Below the pieces are notes generated by a model. That model was not told where the DNA came from. It searched no databases and saw only the letters and a list, made by a program, of their open reading frames with translations. From an uncultured Pseudomonas sp. (lineage in GTDB: Bacteria > Pseudomonadota > Gammaproteobacteria > Pseudomonadales > Pseudomonadaceae): DNA of 64,000 bases. Both the position numbers and the translations under genes were made by a program. This document shows, in pieces, positions 1 to 9,773 of this stretch. The stretch is taken from contig NZ_CAJYDW010000013.1 of the NCBI RefSeq assembly GCF_913774235.1, positions 1 to 64,000 of the forward strand. Reading direction: 5' to 3'. Each line of letters starts with the position of its first letter. Position 1 is the stretch's first letter.

Positions 1-587
1 GGGGCCACGAGGTCGGGCTGCACGCCTGGGACCACCATGCCTGGCAGGCCCATACCGGCAGCTGGAGCCTGGAACGCCTGGGCGAGGAATTCGGCCGCGG
101 CCTGCACGCCCTGGAAGACATCCTCGGCGCCCAGGTCGACTGCTCCGCCGCCGCCGGCTGGCGCGCCGATCCGCGGGTGGTGCTGGCCAAGGAGGCCTTC
201 GGCCTGCGCTACAACAGCGATTGCCGCGGCAGCGCCCTGTTCCGCCCGCGGCTGAGCAACGGCGGCCACGGCACGCCGCAGATCCCGGTGGACATGCCGA
301 CCTTCGACGAGGTGGTCGGTCCGGATCTTGCCGCCGCGGATTGGAACGATTATCTGCTCAAGCTGTTCCGTCCCAATGCGCTCAACGTCTACACCCTGCA
401 CGCCGAGGTGGAAGGCATCGCCTTCGCCGAGGATTTCCGCGCCCTGCTCAAGGCGGCGCGGGAACAGGGCGTGCTCTTCCTGACCCTGGGCGACCGCCTG
501 CCGACCGATCCGCGCCAGTTACCCGCGGGCAACCTGATCCGCGGTAGCCTGGCTGGCCGCCAGGGCTGGCTGGGCGTGCAGGCATGA
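1..587 (+). CDS. arnD: ArnD, 4-deoxy-4-formamido-L-arabinose-phosphoundecaprenol deformylase (5' end outside window)
   Basis: The reading frame is open from the first bases (frame beginning at position 3) and reads [16 protein letters not shown], typical of the polysaccharide-deacetylase fold of ArnD. The enzyme removes the formyl group from undecaprenyl-phosphate-linked 4-formamido-L-arabinose before ArnT uses the lipid donor, at the cytoplasmic face of the inner membrane. Only the C-terminal two thirds or so is present; the start and the N-terminal Asp of the deacetylase metal site lie to the left. The stop overlaps the arnT start by four bases (ATGA), as expected in a compact arn operon. 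Identification is firm because of this motif and the arnT-arnE-arnF-ugd neighbours. Confidence 0.93.
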   Translation, partial: GHEVGLHAWDHHAWQAHTGSWSLERLGEEFGRGLHALEDILGAQVDCSAAAGWRADPRVVLAKEAFGLRYNSDCRGSALFRPRLSNGGHGTPQIPVDMPTFDEVVGPDLAAADWNDYLLKLFRPNALNVYTLHAEVEGIAFAEDFRALLKAAREQGVLFLTLGDRLPTDPRQLPAGNLIRGSLAGRQGWLGVQA

Positions 588-2230
588 CCCGGCGCTGTCT
601 ACTCGCGCTGCTGCCGCTGGCGCTGCTGGCCTATGCGTTGCCGCTCGAATGGCGGGGGCTGTGGATTCCGGACGAGTCGCGCTACGCCCAGATCGCCCAG
701 GAACTTTGGCGCAGCGGCGACTGGGTGGTGCCGCATTTCCTCGGCCTGCCGTACTTCGAGAAGCCCATCGGTGGTTACTGGACCCAGGCCATCGCCCAGG
801 CCTGGCTGGGCGATTCGCTGTTCAGCGTGCGCCTGGTGCCGCTGCTGGCCAGCCTCGCCACCGCCGCCCTAGTGGTGCGCCTGACCCGGTCGATCTGGCA
901 GGACCGTACCCTGGCCCTGCTCGCCGGGGTGCTCTATCTCTCCTGCCTGGCCGTGGCCGGCCTGGCTACCTACGTGACCCTGGATGCCCAATTCGCCTGC
1001 TGGATGGCCCTGGCGCTGCTCGCCCTTTGGCAGGCCCAGGCGGCCACGACCCTTAGCGCTGCCCTGGGCAACTGGGCACTGCTCGGCCTGGCCTGCGGCT
1101 GTGGCCTGCTGACCAAGGGCTTTCTCGCCCTGGTGCTGCCAGTGCTGGTTGCCGTGCCCTTCTTCATCCTGCAGGGGCGGCTGGGCGAACTGCTCAAGCG
1201 CGGCCCGCTGGCCGTGCTGGTGGCGGCCCTGGTGGTGGCGCCCTGGGCCTTGCTGGTGGCCCACCGCGATCCGGATTTCTGGCATTTCTTCTTCTGGCAC
1301 GAGCACATCCAGCGTTTCGCCGGCCAGGACGCCCAGCACGAGCGGCCCTTCTGGTTCTACGGCCCGATCCTGCTGCTGGCCATCCTGCCCTGGGCCGGCC
1401 TGTTGCCGCGCACCCTGGGCGCGGCCTGGCGCGAGCGGCGTCATGCCGGCACGGCCTTTCTCGGCCTGGCGTTCGCGACCCAGCTGGTGTTCTTCAGCCT
1501 CAGCCGCGGCAAGCTACCCACCTATCTGCTGCCGAGCCTGACCGCGCTGGTGCCGCTGCTGGCGCGTACCCTGCTGGAAGGCTATCGCCGCAGCGATTTC
1601 GGTGCTCTGCGCCTGAACGGCCTGTGCAACCTGCTGCTGGGGCTGGTCGGCCTGGTGGCGCTGCTGGTCTATGGCGGCCGTCTCTACGATGGCGGCGACG
1701 AAGGCCTGACCCATGGCCTGGCGCTGCTGGCCCCTCTGGCACTGCTGGTGGCCGGCCTGGGAGCGCTGCGCTGGCCACGCCTTACCGCCCTGGCGCCGGC
1801 CGTGGCGCTCTGGGTGATCCTGCCGCTGCTGTCCGTCGCCCTGCCCAACAGCGTGGTCGACAACAAGCTGCCGAGTACCTTCATCGAGGCCCAGCTCAGT
1901 CACTTCAAGAAAGCCGGCCTGCTGGTCAGCAACGACCTCGGGGTCGCCGCCAGCCTGGCCTGGGCTACCCATCGCGATGACGTGGTGGTGGTAGGTGGTC
2001 CGGGTGAGCTCAAGTACGGCTTCGAGCGTGAGCCCGACAGTGGCCGGCTGATCCCCGAGCAGGGACTGGCCGCCTGGCTCGCCGCGCATCGCGATCAGGG
2101 CCCGGTGGACATCCTGCTGCGGGTGGACGGCCCCAGCGATCGCCAACTGCTCGACAGCCTGCCCGAACCTGGCGAAAGCATCGCCAGCGAGCGCCTGGTG
2201 CTGCTGGTCTATCCGAGGCTTACGCCATGA
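584..2230 (+). CDS. arnT: ArnT, 4-amino-4-deoxy-L-arabinose lipid A transferase
   Basis: A 548-residue multi-pass inner-membrane glycosyltransferase (GT83 class) that moves L-Ara4N from undecaprenyl phosphate to lipid A on the periplasmic side, lowering surface charge and giving resistance to polymyxin and cationic peptides. Visible family features are the acidic pair D30-E31 in the first periplasmic loop (PDESRYAQ), the E59-K60-P61 motif (FEKPIGGYW), about twelve hydrophobic segments, and a C-terminal soluble tail. Length matches the family. It overlaps arnD by four bases and arnE by four bases, so translation is probably coupled. In pseudomonads the operon is normally induced by PmrAB and PhoPQ; the promoter is not in this window. 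Confidence 0.95.
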   Translation: MTRRCLLALLPLALLAYALPLEWRGLWIPDESRYAQIAQELWRSGDWVVPHFLGLPYFEKPIGGYWTQAIAQAWLGDSLFSVRLVPLLASLATAALVVRLTRSIWQDRTLALLAGVLYLSCLAVAGLATYVTLDAQFACWMALALLALWQAQAATTLSAALGNWALLGLACGCGLLTKGFLALVLPVLVAVPFFILQGRLGELLKRGPLAVLVAALVVAPWALLVAHRDPDFWHFFFWHEHIQRFAGQDAQHERPFWFYGPILLLAILPWAGLLPRTLGAAWRERRHAGTAFLGLAFATQLVFFSLSRGKLPTYLLPSLTALVPLLARTLLEGYRRSDFGALRLNGLCNLLLGLVGLVALLVYGGRLYDGGDEGLTHGLALLAPLALLVAGLGALRWPRLTALAPAVALWVILPLLSVALPNSVVDNKLPSTFIEAQLSHFKKAGLLVSNDLGVAASLAWATHRDDVVVVGGPGELKYGFEREPDSGRLIPEQGLAAWLAAHRDQGPVDILLRVDGPSDRQLLDSLPEPGESIASERLVLLVYPRLTP

Positions 2231-2568
2231 CCGCTGTCGATGGCCTGCTGATCGCCCTGGTGATAGCGCTCACCTGCGCCGGCCAATTGGGCCAGAAGCG
2301 CGCGGTGGCCGCCGGCAACGCCCTGGCCGCCCGGCTGAGATCGCCCTGGCTGTGGGGCGCGCTGGTCTGCCTGGGTCTGGCCCTGCTGGTCTGGTGCGCG
2401 GTGCTGCAGCGGGTGCCGGTGGGCGTCGCCTATCCCTTGTTGTCGCTCAATACCCTGGCGGTCACCCTGGTGGCACGCCTGGTCTTCGGCGAGACGGTGG
2501 ACGCCCGTGCCTGGTGTGGCTGCCTGTGCATCGTCGTCGGCGCCGCCCTGCTGGGAGGCCAGCTATGA
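2227..2568 (+). CDS. arnE: ArnE, subunit of the L-Ara4N-phosphoundecaprenol flippase
   Basis: A 113-residue protein with about four transmembrane helices, of the small multidrug resistance/EamA type. ArnE and ArnF together are thought to flip undecaprenyl-phosphate-L-Ara4N across the inner membrane so that ArnT can use it. The start ATG overlaps the arnT stop (ATGA) and the stop overlaps the arnF start, which is the standard arnT-arnE-arnF order. The motif PVGVAYPLLSLN in the third helix region is typical of the SMR-like fold. Size and position leave little doubt, although the sequence alone would only say SMR-like transporter. Confidence 0.9.
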   Translation: MTAVDGLLIALVIALTCAGQLGQKRAVAAGNALAARLRSPWLWGALVCLGLALLVWCAVLQRVPVGVAYPLLSLNTLAVTLVARLVFGETVDARAWCGCLCIVVGAALLGGQL

Positions 2569-2966
2569 ACGGTCTGCTGCCCCTGGGCCTGAGCATCCTC
2601 CTGACCACCCTGGCCCAGCTGTCCCTGCGCGCGGCCCTGGTGCGGCTGCCGGCCATGGCCACCTGGGCCAGCGCGCCCACGGCGCTGTTCGGCACTGACG
2701 GGCTGCTGCTGGCCCTGGGCATCCTCTGCTACGGCCTGTCGCTGCTGGCCTGGCTGGCCGCCCTGGCGCGCCTGCCGCTGGGCCGCGCCTATGCCGCGCT
2801 CGGCCTCTCCTACGTCTTCGTCCACCTCGGCGCAGCCTGGCTGCCAGGCGCCGCCGAATCCTTCACTCCCTGGAAAACCCTGGGCGTCGCGCTGGTCGTG
2901 GCCGGCGTCGCCCTCGTCGGCGGACCCCGGTCCGGCGCCGCTCCCACCTCGAGGAACACCCTATGA
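2565..2966 (+). CDS. arnF: ArnF, subunit of the L-Ara4N-phosphoundecaprenol flippase
   Basis: A 133-residue four-helix membrane protein, partner of ArnE in moving the L-Ara4N lipid carrier to the periplasm. The frame stays open upstream to 2352, but the ATG at 2565 overlaps the arnE stop and gives a normal-length ArnF beginning [10 protein letters not shown], so that start is chosen. The [20 protein letters not shown] segment corresponds to the conserved third-helix region. It ends four bases inside ugd (ATGA), continuing the chain of overlapping genes in this operon. Confidence 0.9.
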   Translation: MNGLLPLGLSILLTTLAQLSLRAALVRLPAMATWASAPTALFGTDGLLLALGILCYGLSLLAWLAALARLPLGRAYAALGLSYVFVHLGAAWLPGAAESFTPWKTLGVALVVAGVALVGGPRSGAAPTSRNTL

Positions 2967-4360
2967 ACATCAGCGTTTTCGGCATCGGCTACGTGGGCCT
3001 GGTGCAAGCCGCCGTGCTGGCGGAAGTCGGCCACCAGGTGGTGTGCATGGACATCGATCGCGTCAAGATCGACAAGCTCAAGCGTGGCGAGGTGACCCTC
3101 TACGAACCCGGTCTCGAAGACCTGGTGCGCAGCAACCTGGCCGCCGGCCGCCTGGTGTTCACCCATGACGCCGCCGAGGCCGTGGCCCATGGCGCCGTGC
3201 AATTCATCGCCGTCGGCACCCCGCCGGCCGCCGATGGCTCGGCCGACCTGTCCGCCGTCTTCGCTGTGGCCGAGACCATCGCCCGCCTGCGCCGTGAGCC
3301 GTTGGTCGGTCAGCCGGTCTCGCGCGATCCGCTGCTGGTGGTGAACAAGTCCACCGTGCCGGTGGGCACCGGTGACCGCGTCCGTGCGCTGATCCACGAG
3401 GTGCTGGCCGAAGAGGGCCGTACCCTGCACGTGGAAGTGGTCTCCAACCCGGAATTCCTCAAGGAAGGCGCCGCCATCGCCGATTGCAAGAAGCCCGACC
3501 GCATCGTGGTGGGTACCGATTCGCCGGTGGCCCGCGACCTGATGCGCGAACTCTATGCGCCCTTCAATCGCAACCATGACCGTATCCAGTGCATGGACCT
3601 GCGCAGCGCCGAGCTGGCCAAGTACGCCGCCAACAGCCTGCTGGCGGTGAAGATCAGCTTCATCAACCAGATCGCCGAACTGGCCGAGCGGGTCGGCGCC
3701 GACATCGAGGCGGTGCGCCAGGCCATCGGCGCCGATCCGCGCATCGGTCACCACTTCATCTATCCCGGCTGCGGCTACGGCGGCTCCTGCTTCCCCAAGG
3801 ACCTGCAGGCGCTGATCCGCACCGGCGAGGAAAACGAGCTGGACCTGGATCTGCTGCGCGCCGTGGAAGCCATCAACGTGCGCCAGAAGACCAAGCTGTT
3901 CGAGCGCATCAGCACCTACTTCGACGGTGACCTCAAGGGCCGCACCTTCGCCCTCTGGGGCCTGGCCTTCAAGCCCAACACCGACGACATGCGCGATGCG
4001 CCCAGCCGGGTGCTGATGGAAGCCCTCTGGGAGGCCGGCGCTAAGGTGCGCGCCTTCGACCCGGTGGCCATGGCCGAGGCCCAGCGCCTCTATGGCCACG
4101 ACGAGCGCCTGGCGCTGATGGGCACCCCCGAGGCCGCCCTGGCCGGTGCCGATGCCCTGATCATCTGCACCGAATGGCAGCAGTTCAAGGCGCCGGACTT
4201 CGACCTCATCGCCCGCCAGCTCAACCAGCCGGTGATCTTCGATGGCCGCAACCTCTTCGATCCCGAGCGCATGGCGCGCCGCGGCATCGAGTACTTCGCC
4301 ATCGGTCGCGGCGCGGCCCTGAGCGGTCCCCAGGTCCCCCGTCGCGTGGACGCCGCCTGA
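2963..4360 (+). CDS. ugd: UDP-glucose 6-dehydrogenase
   Basis: Oxidises UDP-glucose to UDP-glucuronate with two NAD+, the first step toward UDP-L-Ara4N, in the cytoplasm. The 465-residue protein starts with the Rossmann dinucleotide motif GIGYVG (residues 7-12) and has the catalytic cysteine C276 in [12 protein letters not shown]. Further conserved segments include NPEFLKEG and the [10 protein letters not shown] stretch at the start of the C-terminal UDP-binding domain. It is the last gene of the standard arn operon in pseudomonads, but here it overlaps a further glycosyltransferase gene (TGATG at 4358-4362). Confidence 0.95.
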   Translation: MNISVFGIGYVGLVQAAVLAEVGHQVVCMDIDRVKIDKLKRGEVTLYEPGLEDLVRSNLAAGRLVFTHDAAEAVAHGAVQFIAVGTPPAADGSADLSAVFAVAETIARLRREPLVGQPVSRDPLLVVNKSTVPVGTGDRVRALIHEVLAEEGRTLHVEVVSNPEFLKEGAAIADCKKPDRIVVGTDSPVARDLMRELYAPFNRNHDRIQCMDLRSAELAKYAANSLLAVKISFINQIAELAERVGADIEAVRQAIGADPRIGHHFIYPGCGYGGSCFPKDLQALIRTGEENELDLDLLRAVEAINVRQKTKLFERISTYFDGDLKGRTFALWGLAFKPNTDDMRDAPSRVLMEALWEAGAKVRAFDPVAMAEAQRLYGHDERLALMGTPEAALAGADALIICTEWQQFKAPDFDLIARQLNQPVIFDGRNLFDPERMARRGIEYFAIGRGAALSGPQVPRRVDAA

Positions 4361-6042
4361 TGGTGTCGCCCATTCCCCTGACCCCGCCGGGTGCGCGCCT
4401 GGTCACCCTGCCGGCGGCCAACCGCCTGCGCGGGGAAAGCCTGCTGGTCGGACTGGTCGCCACGCTGCTGTTCACCCTGGGTATCTGGAACCAGGCGCCC
4501 CAGGGCTTCGACGGGCGCTGGGCGGTGTTCCTGGAGGAGATGTTCCGCCATGGCCCGGCCTTTTTCCCCACCACCTACGGCCAGCCCTATCCGGACTATC
4601 CCGCCACAGCCACCTGGCTGAGCTGGCTGGCGGCGCGGGTGATCGGCGCGCCCAATCACCTGGCCAACGTGCTGCCCACCGCCCTGGCCTCGGCCGCGGT
4701 ACTGGCGCTGACCTATCGCCTGCTGGCCGACACCCGTCGCGCCTGGGCGTTGCTCACGGTGCTGCTGGTGGCCCTGACCCCGCAGTGGCTGGAAAAGGCC
4801 CGCGCGGTCTGCCTGGATCAACTGGTCGCCCTGGTGGTGCTGGGCTGCTTCTATCTGCTCTACAGCGCCGACCGCGACGGTCGGCCGCTGCGCCGCCTGT
4901 TGGTGTTGCCGCTGTTCGCCCTGGGCTTCGCCATCCGCGGCCCGCTGGGGCTGATCGAGCCCTGCGGCGTGGTCTGCCTCTACTGGCTGGTGGTGGCCTG
5001 GGGGGAACCGGCGCGGCGCACCCTGGCTCTGCAGCGGCTGGTGGGCTATGGCCTGGCCGGCCTGGCGCTGCTCGCCCTGTGCTGGTGGACGCTGATCCAG
5101 CTGGCCCACCATGAAGGCGGCGCCGACTTCGCCGCCGAAGTCTGGCACATGCAGGTCAGCGGCCGGCTGGACGAGAGCGGCAAGCCGTTCTGGTTCTATC
5201 TGCAACTGGGCCTGTATCGCTACCTGCCGGTAATGCCGCTGGCGTTGCTGGTGCTGGTGGCCGAGCGCCGCCGCCTGCTGGACTGGCCGCACACCGTCCA
5301 GCGGCGCCTGCTGCTGGCTCTGGCCGGTAGCGGTCTGCTGATCCTGGTCGGGCTGTCCATCCCGCACTTCAAGCGCGCCTACTACGTGGTGCCCATGGTG
5401 CCTTTCCTGGCCGCCATCGCCGCCCATGGCCTGCTGCGCGCGGAGGGTTGGTTCCGCCGGATCGTGCCGGTCTACAGGGCGCTGGTGCTGGCGCTGCCGG
5501 GGCTGGCTCTGGTGGCGCTGCTGGTCTGCCGTCACCTCTGGCAGCGCCACGGCTACTGGCCGGACGTCTCCCTGGCGCTGTGGATACCCGTTTTCGTCGC
5601 CCTGCAGCTCGCCGCCCTGATCGCCTGGCGGCGCCTGGACGGTACCCGCCGACTGCTCGCCCTCAGCGCCCTGGCGCTGGCCGCCCAGTGGCTGATGTTG
5701 GTCGTGGTCGTGGAACCGGCCCAGGACCTGCAATACGACAGCCGCGGCTTCGTCCAGCAGGTGGAAGGGATGCGTCAGGCGCAGCCGGGTCCCCTGGTAT
5801 TCTTCGGCCTCGGCCAGGACAGCTGGGCGATCCGCTACATCATGAACCTGGACCACGACGAGCAGCCGCTCTTCATCGCCCGGCCCCAGGTCGCCGACCT
5901 GGCCCATCTGCCCGCCGGCGCCTGGGTCATCCTCGCCCGCGCCGACCGCGAGCTGCTGGCCGGCACCCCGCTGGTGAATCAGCAACCGGTGCTGGAACGC
6001 CGCCTCAACGGCAATCCCTGCCTGGTGTACCGCCTACCGTGA
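4360..6042 (+). CDS. ArnT-like membrane glycosyltransferase
   Basis: A 560-residue multi-pass membrane protein of the PMT/ArnT (GT39/GT83-like) type. The frame is open upstream, but the ATG at 4360 overlaps the ugd stop (TGATG) and is the natural coupled start. D51 and E59-E60 follow the first helix (FDGRWAVFLEE), in the place of the catalytic acidic pair of these enzymes, and PDYPATATW stands where EKP-type motifs sit in ArnT. The C-terminal third is a soluble domain. By family logic it moves a sugar from a polyprenyl-phosphate donor to an acceptor on the periplasmic side. Donor and acceptor cannot be read from sequence. Its place after ugd suggests a link to lipid A or other envelope glycosylation that uses the same sugar pool. 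Confidence 0.72.
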   Translation: MVSPIPLTPPGARLVTLPAANRLRGESLLVGLVATLLFTLGIWNQAPQGFDGRWAVFLEEMFRHGPAFFPTTYGQPYPDYPATATWLSWLAARVIGAPNHLANVLPTALASAAVLALTYRLLADTRRAWALLTVLLVALTPQWLEKARAVCLDQLVALVVLGCFYLLYSADRDGRPLRRLLVLPLFALGFAIRGPLGLIEPCGVVCLYWLVVAWGEPARRTLALQRLVGYGLAGLALLALCWWTLIQLAHHEGGADFAAEVWHMQVSGRLDESGKPFWFYLQLGLYRYLPVMPLALLVLVAERRRLLDWPHTVQRRLLLALAGSGLLILVGLSIPHFKRAYYVVPMVPFLAAIAAHGLLRAEGWFRRIVPVYRALVLALPGLALVALLVCRHLWQRHGYWPDVSLALWIPVFVALQLAALIAWRRLDGTRRLLALSALALAAQWLMLVVVVEPAQDLQYDSRGFVQQVEGMRQAQPGPLVFFGLGQDSWAIRYIMNLDHDEQPLFIARPQVADLAHLPAGAWVILARADRELLAGTPLVNQQPVLERRLNGNPCLVYRLP

Positions 6043-6049
6043 CGCCCCG

Positions 6050-6075
6050 GAGCTGACCGCGCTAGCGGTCAGCTC
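6050..6075. terminator. Convergent-gene hairpin
   Basis: A perfect 11-bp stem (GAGCTGACCGC with GCGGTCAGCTC) and a four-base loop lie between the plus-strand glycosyltransferase gene and the minus-strand propeller gene, overlapping the last codons of the latter. There is no clear U-run on either strand, so it may act as a weak or bidirectional transcription end or protect mRNA 3' ends. Confidence 0.5.
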
Positions 6076-6919
6076 TGTACAGCTCCAGGATCCGACTGCG
6101 TCCCTGCTCGGCGACCAGGTAATGGCCGTCGCCGCGGGCAATCAGGGTCTGCGCCGAGCGCAGGTGCGAGAGCACCGTGACCAGGCGACCGTCGGGCTGC
6201 ACCAGCAGGACGCGGGCGCCATGGGTGGCGTCTTCGGTGATCCATAGGCCGTCGGCCGAGCACTGCACGAAGCCGGGGGCATCGAGGCCCTCGGCGACCA
6301 GGGTGTCGGCGCCCTGGGGTTGCCACTGCTTGACCCAGCCCTTGGCCTTCTCGGTATAGAACAGCCGGCCATCGGGACAGCGCGCGACGCCTTCGCCCTC
6401 CACCAGGCCGTCGCGCAGCACCTCCAGGCGTCGCTGCGCGGGGTCGTAGCTCAGCAACCGGCCACTGGGCCGGTCTTCGATGGCATAGAGCAACTGGCCG
6501 TCGGTGGCCACGCCCTCGACGTCGTTGCCGTCGAACAGCGACTCGGGACGCCCGTCGCGCAACAGGAACACCGGGAAGGTCCCGCCTTCCTGGCTGACCA
6601 CCAACTGACCCTGGAACATGACCAGGCCATCCGGTTTGGACAATTCGCCCAGCACTGGCTGGCGCTGCCTATCGGGCTTCAGGCGCAGCAGGCTGCCACG
6701 GCGACTGGAGAACTCCTGGGTGGCGAACAGGCTGCCATCGGCCGCCAGTGCCAGGGCGCTGACCATGGGGATGTCCGTGGCGAATTCGCGATAGCCCCAG
6801 CCCGCGGCGGCGCTGACCGGATGGAAATGCCGCCAGGCCGGGTAGGCGAAGCCGAGCGCCACCACGGCGACGCCCAGCGCCAGACCCTTGCCCAAACCCC
6901 GGCGTGAAAAACGTCGCAT
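6062..6919 (-). CDS. SMP-30/gluconolactonase-like beta-propeller protein, exported
   Basis: A 285-residue protein with an N-terminal positively charged and hydrophobic segment (SRRGLGKGLALGVAVVALGF), so it is likely anchored or exported; the twin arginine suggests a possible Tat signal. The remainder has repeated blades of the type DG-LY-I-D (ADGSLFATQEF, TDGQLLYAIEDRPSG, PDGRLFYTEKAKG, ADGLWITEDATHG), typical of SMP-30/strictosidine-synthase-like six-bladed propellers. Such proteins are often lactonases or arylesterases, but many lack activity and no catalytic set can be assigned here. It stands alone between a convergent operon on its left and a co-directional peptidase gene about 100 bp to its right. 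Confidence 0.65.
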   Translation of the reverse strand: MRRFSRRGLGKGLALGVAVVALGFAYPAWRHFHPVSAAAGWGYREFATDIPMVSALALAADGSLFATQEFSSRRGSLLRLKPDRQRQPVLGELSKPDGLVMFQGQLVVSQEGGTFPVFLLRDGRPESLFDGNDVEGVATDGQLLYAIEDRPSGRLLSYDPAQRRLEVLRDGLVEGEGVARCPDGRLFYTEKAKGWVKQWQPQGADTLVAEGLDAPGFVQCSADGLWITEDATHGARVLLVQPDGRLVTVLSHLRSAQTLIARGDGHYLVAEQGRSRILELYRADR

Positions 6920-7025
6920 GGCGACCTCGCTAAGCGATGGAAAGACCTCTCAGCTTAGCGGGCAGGACGTGAAGATTCCGTCGCCGGCGCCCCCCAGGAG
7001 GAGCGCCGGCAGTAGAGGCGGCGCC

Positions 7026-8207
7026 TCAGGCGGTGAGGAAGGCCTCGGTCAGCTTGACCCAGTAGCGCGCGCCCACCGGCAGCAGGGCGTCGTTGAAGTC
7101 GTAGGCCGGGTTGTGCAGGTTGGCGCTGGGGCCATTGCCGACGAACAGGTAGCAGCCGGGCACCTGTTGCAGCATGTAGGCGAAATCCTCGCTGGCCGGG
7201 ATGGGCGCGAAGGGGTGCAGGGCGTCGGCACCGAAGTGGTCGAGGGCCACCTGGCGGGCGAAGGCGGTGGGGCCGTCGTGGTTGACCAGCACCGGATAGC
7301 CGCGCTGGTAATCCAGCTCGGCGCTGGCGCCGAAGCTCTCGGCCTGGGCGCGTACCAGGGCGCTGATGCGCTGCTCCAGCAGATCGCGGGTGCTGTCCTG
7401 GAAGGCGCGGATGGTGAGCTTCATCTCCACCGCATCGGGGATGACGTTGGAGGCTTCGCCGCCATGGATGCTGCCGACGGTGACCACGGCGGTATCCAGC
7501 GGCGCCACGTTGCGCGAGACCACGGTCTGCAGCGCCAGCACGGTGGCGGCGCTGGCGACGATGGGGTCGACCGCCTTGTCCGGCACCGCGCCGTGACCGC
7601 CCTGGCCGCGGATGCGCAGGAGGGCGGTGTCGGAGGAGGCCATGGCGGCGCCGTCGACGAAGCAGAACTTGCCGGTGGGCACGCCCGGCATGTTGTGCAG
7701 GCCGAACACCTGGTCGCAGGGGAACAGCTCGAAGAGGCCGTCCTGCATCATCTTCAGGGCGCCGCCCAGGCCTTCCTCGGCCGGCTGGAAGATCAGGTGC
7801 AGGGTGCCGTCGAAGGCGCGGGTCTCGGCCAGGCAGCGGGCGGCGGTGAGCAGGGTGGTGGTGTGGCCGTCGTGACCGCAGGCGTGCATGCGCCCGGGGT
7901 GCTGGCTGGCGTAGTCGAGGCCGGTGGTTTCCAGGATCGGCAGGGCGTCCATGTCGGCGCGGATGCCTAGCACCTTGCTGCCGCTGCCGGCGCGCAGGGT
8001 GCCGACCACCCCGGTGCCGCCCAGGCCGCGATGGACCTCGTAGCCCCAGCCGGCGAGGGCGGCGGCCACCAGGTCGCTGGTGCGCTGTTCCTGGTAACCC
8101 AGTTCGGGATGACGGTGGATGTCGCGGCGCAGGGCGACCATGTCCGGCAGGTAGCCGGCGATATGACGGGCGGTGGCGTCTTGATCCGCAGCGGTGGCGA
8201 GGCTCAT
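7026..8207 (-). CDS. M20 family metallo-amidohydrolase (hippurate hydrolase/aminoacylase-like)
   Basis: A cytosolic two-metal amidohydrolase of about 393 residues from the chosen start. The frame opens at 8261, but the ATG at 8207 follows a GAGAG ribosome site and gives the usual N-terminus. Visible elements are GIRADMDALP (D85, D87), the metal motif C110-G-H112-D-G-H115, and QPAEEG (E144/E145), matching the M20D subfamily that cleaves N-acyl or hippurate-type amides. The SNVIPD segment and a central dimerisation domain are present. It begins 12 bp after an MHS-type transporter gene, so the pair is probably one transcript: import of an acylated or amide substrate followed by hydrolysis. The true substrate is unknown. 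Confidence 0.85.
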   Translation of the reverse strand: MSLATAADQDATARHIAGYLPDMVALRRDIHRHPELGYQEQRTSDLVAAALAGWGYEVHRGLGGTGVVGTLRAGSGSKVLGIRADMDALPILETTGLDYASQHPGRMHACGHDGHTTTLLTAARCLAETRAFDGTLHLIFQPAEEGLGGALKMMQDGLFELFPCDQVFGLHNMPGVPTGKFCFVDGAAMASSDTALLRIRGQGGHGAVPDKAVDPIVASAATVLALQTVVSRNVAPLDTAVVTVGSIHGGEASNVIPDAVEMKLTIRAFQDSTRDLLEQRISALVRAQAESFGASAELDYQRGYPVLVNHDGPTAFARQVALDHFGADALHPFAPIPASEDFAYMLQQVPGCYLFVGNGPSANLHNPAYDFNDALLPVGARYWVKLTEAFLTA

Positions 8208-8218
8208 GGCGATCTCTC

Positions 8219-9517
8219 TCAATCCAGGTGGCGTTCGGGATAGCTCAGCAATGCCAACCATCCTATCAGCAGCATGGCGATCAGGTACCAGGCCGGGGCG
8301 AGCGGACTGCCGCTGGCCTGGATCAGCCAGGTGGCGATGAATTGGGCGGTGCCGCCGAACAGCGTCACCGCCAGGGCATAGGTCATGGCCAGTCCCGTGG
8401 CCCGCACCGGCCGCGGCAGGCCGGCGAGGATCAGCAGCAGACCGGCGGTCATGTTCACGCTCATGGCGGTGATCACCAGGAAGCGGGCGGCGAAGGCCAG
8501 CCCCTGGGTGGTCGGGTCGTGCAGCCAGACGAAGGCCGGATAGATGCCCAGCAGGGCCACCGCCAGGCTGACCAGGGCCACCGGCTTGTAGCGGCCGAAG
8601 CGATCCAGCAGCAGCCCGGCGGCCAGGGCGGCGGCCATCTGCACCGCGCTGGAGGCCACCCCGGCGAGATAGGCGCTGGTAGCCGGCAGGCCGACAATGC
8701 GGGTCATGTAGGTGGGCATGTAGAACTGCATCAGGTAGGTCAGCAGGGTGGCCGACATCACGATCAGCAGGCCCAGGCCGAAACGCCGCGGGTGCTCACG
8801 CAGGAAGGCGCGCACCGGGCCGCCCTCGGCCACGCCGGCGCCGCTCCAGGTCTCGTCCACCTGGCGGCGGATATAGAGGCCGACCGGGATGATCAGCAGC
8901 CCGACCAGGAAGGGGATGCGCCAGCCCCAGGCGTGCAGGTCGGCTTCGGACAGGCTGCGGGTGAGCAGGGCACCCAAGGCGGCACCGAGCAGGGCACTGC
9001 CGCCTTGGCTGATGACCTGCCAGCTGACGTGGAAGCCGCGCCGCCCGGGGCTGGCCGATTCCAGCAGCAGGGTGGTGGCAGCGCCGATCTCGCCACCCGC
9101 CGAGAAGCCCTGCAGCAGGCGACCCAACAGCAGGATCAGCGGGGCGGCAAGACCGATCTGGGCGTGGGTCGGGGTGAAGGCGATGAGGGCACTGCCCAGG
9201 CCCATCAGGGAAATAGTCAGCAGCATGGCCTGCTTGCGACCGTGGCGGTCGGCATAGGCGCCCAGCACCATGCTGCCCAGCGGGCGCATAACGAAGCCGA
9301 CGCCAAAGACGCCAACCGCCATTAGCAGGGAGCCGTAGGGGGTGTCCGAAGGAAAGTAGAGCTGGCCGATGATGGCGGCGAAGAAGCTGAACACGGTGAA
9401 GTCGAACATCTCCAGCCCGTTGCCGAGGCTGGCGGCGGCGATCAGCTTGGCGCGCGAGGGACCGGCGACGGGCCGGGCGGTCGCCGGGGTGGAGGACGTC
9501 GGAAGGACCTGGGCCAT
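8219..9517 (-). CDS. MFS transporter, metabolite:H+ symporter (MHS) type
   Basis: A 432-residue inner-membrane carrier with about twelve helices. The N-terminal GNGLEMFDFTVFSFF segment, the GAYADRHGRKQAM loop between helices 2 and 3, and GRLLQGFSAGGEIG place it in the ProP/KgtP/ShiA/CitA branch that couples uptake of organic acids or zwitterions to protons. It is the first gene of a two-gene unit with the downstream M20 amidohydrolase, which suggests that it imports the amidase substrate; that is inference from spacing. The upstream gap contains the divergent pstS promoter. Confidence 0.85.
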   Translation of the reverse strand: MAQVLPTSSTPATARPVAGPSRAKLIAAASLGNGLEMFDFTVFSFFAAIIGQLYFPSDTPYGSLLMAVGVFGVGFVMRPLGSMVLGAYADRHGRKQAMLLTISLMGLGSALIAFTPTHAQIGLAAPLILLLGRLLQGFSAGGEIGAATTLLLESASPGRRGFHVSWQVISQGGSALLGAALGALLTRSLSEADLHAWGWRIPFLVGLLIIPVGLYIRRQVDETWSGAGVAEGGPVRAFLREHPRRFGLGLLIVMSATLLTYLMQFYMPTYMTRIVGLPATSAYLAGVASSAVQMAAALAAGLLLDRFGRYKPVALVSLAVALLGIYPAFVWLHDPTTQGLAFAARFLVITAMSVNMTAGLLLILAGLPRPVRATGLAMTYALAVTLFGGTAQFIATWLIQASGSPLAPAWYLIAMLLIGWLALLSYPERHLD

Positions 9518-9676
9518 GGAGCGCTCCTCGGTGACGGGGTGAATGCTTAGCTATGCAAGTACCGGTCCGGCCCGTCCGAGCCGCGTCTTGGCGCGAGTGG
9601 GGCAGGGCGCGGTACCTATCCTTGCGCCAGCCTAGTGCACGGCGGCCAGCTGTGCCGCCTGGGCGACCCGTGGCAG

Positions 9677-9711
9677 TCGTTCATAAATCCGTCACAATGC
9701 CTGCCTAGAGT
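9677..9711 (+). promoter_or_regulatory. Pho box and -10 element of pstS
   Basis: The segment TCGTTCATAAATCCGTCAC (9677-9695) resembles two PhoB half-sites (CTGTCAT-like) separated by four bases. A -10-like TAGAGT follows 11 bp later at 9706-9711, the usual layout of PhoB-activated promoters where the Pho box replaces the -35. It lies 63 bp before the pstS start. Confidence 0.6.
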
Positions 9712-9773
9712 GCCAGCTCGCGCCTGCGCGTCGCCGGCCCAGGTCCGTCTCCCATCCCCGCGAGGAATCCGGC

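Noticed and set aside
2810-4099. Minus-strand open frame of 429 codons opposite ugd
   Set aside because: Low-complexity translation antiparallel to a firmly identified ugd.
4090-5985. Long minus-strand open frame (631 codons) opposite ugd and the glycosyltransferase
   Set aside because: It is Gln/His/Gly-rich and without domain character; it mirrors the third-position GC bias of the real genes on the plus strand.
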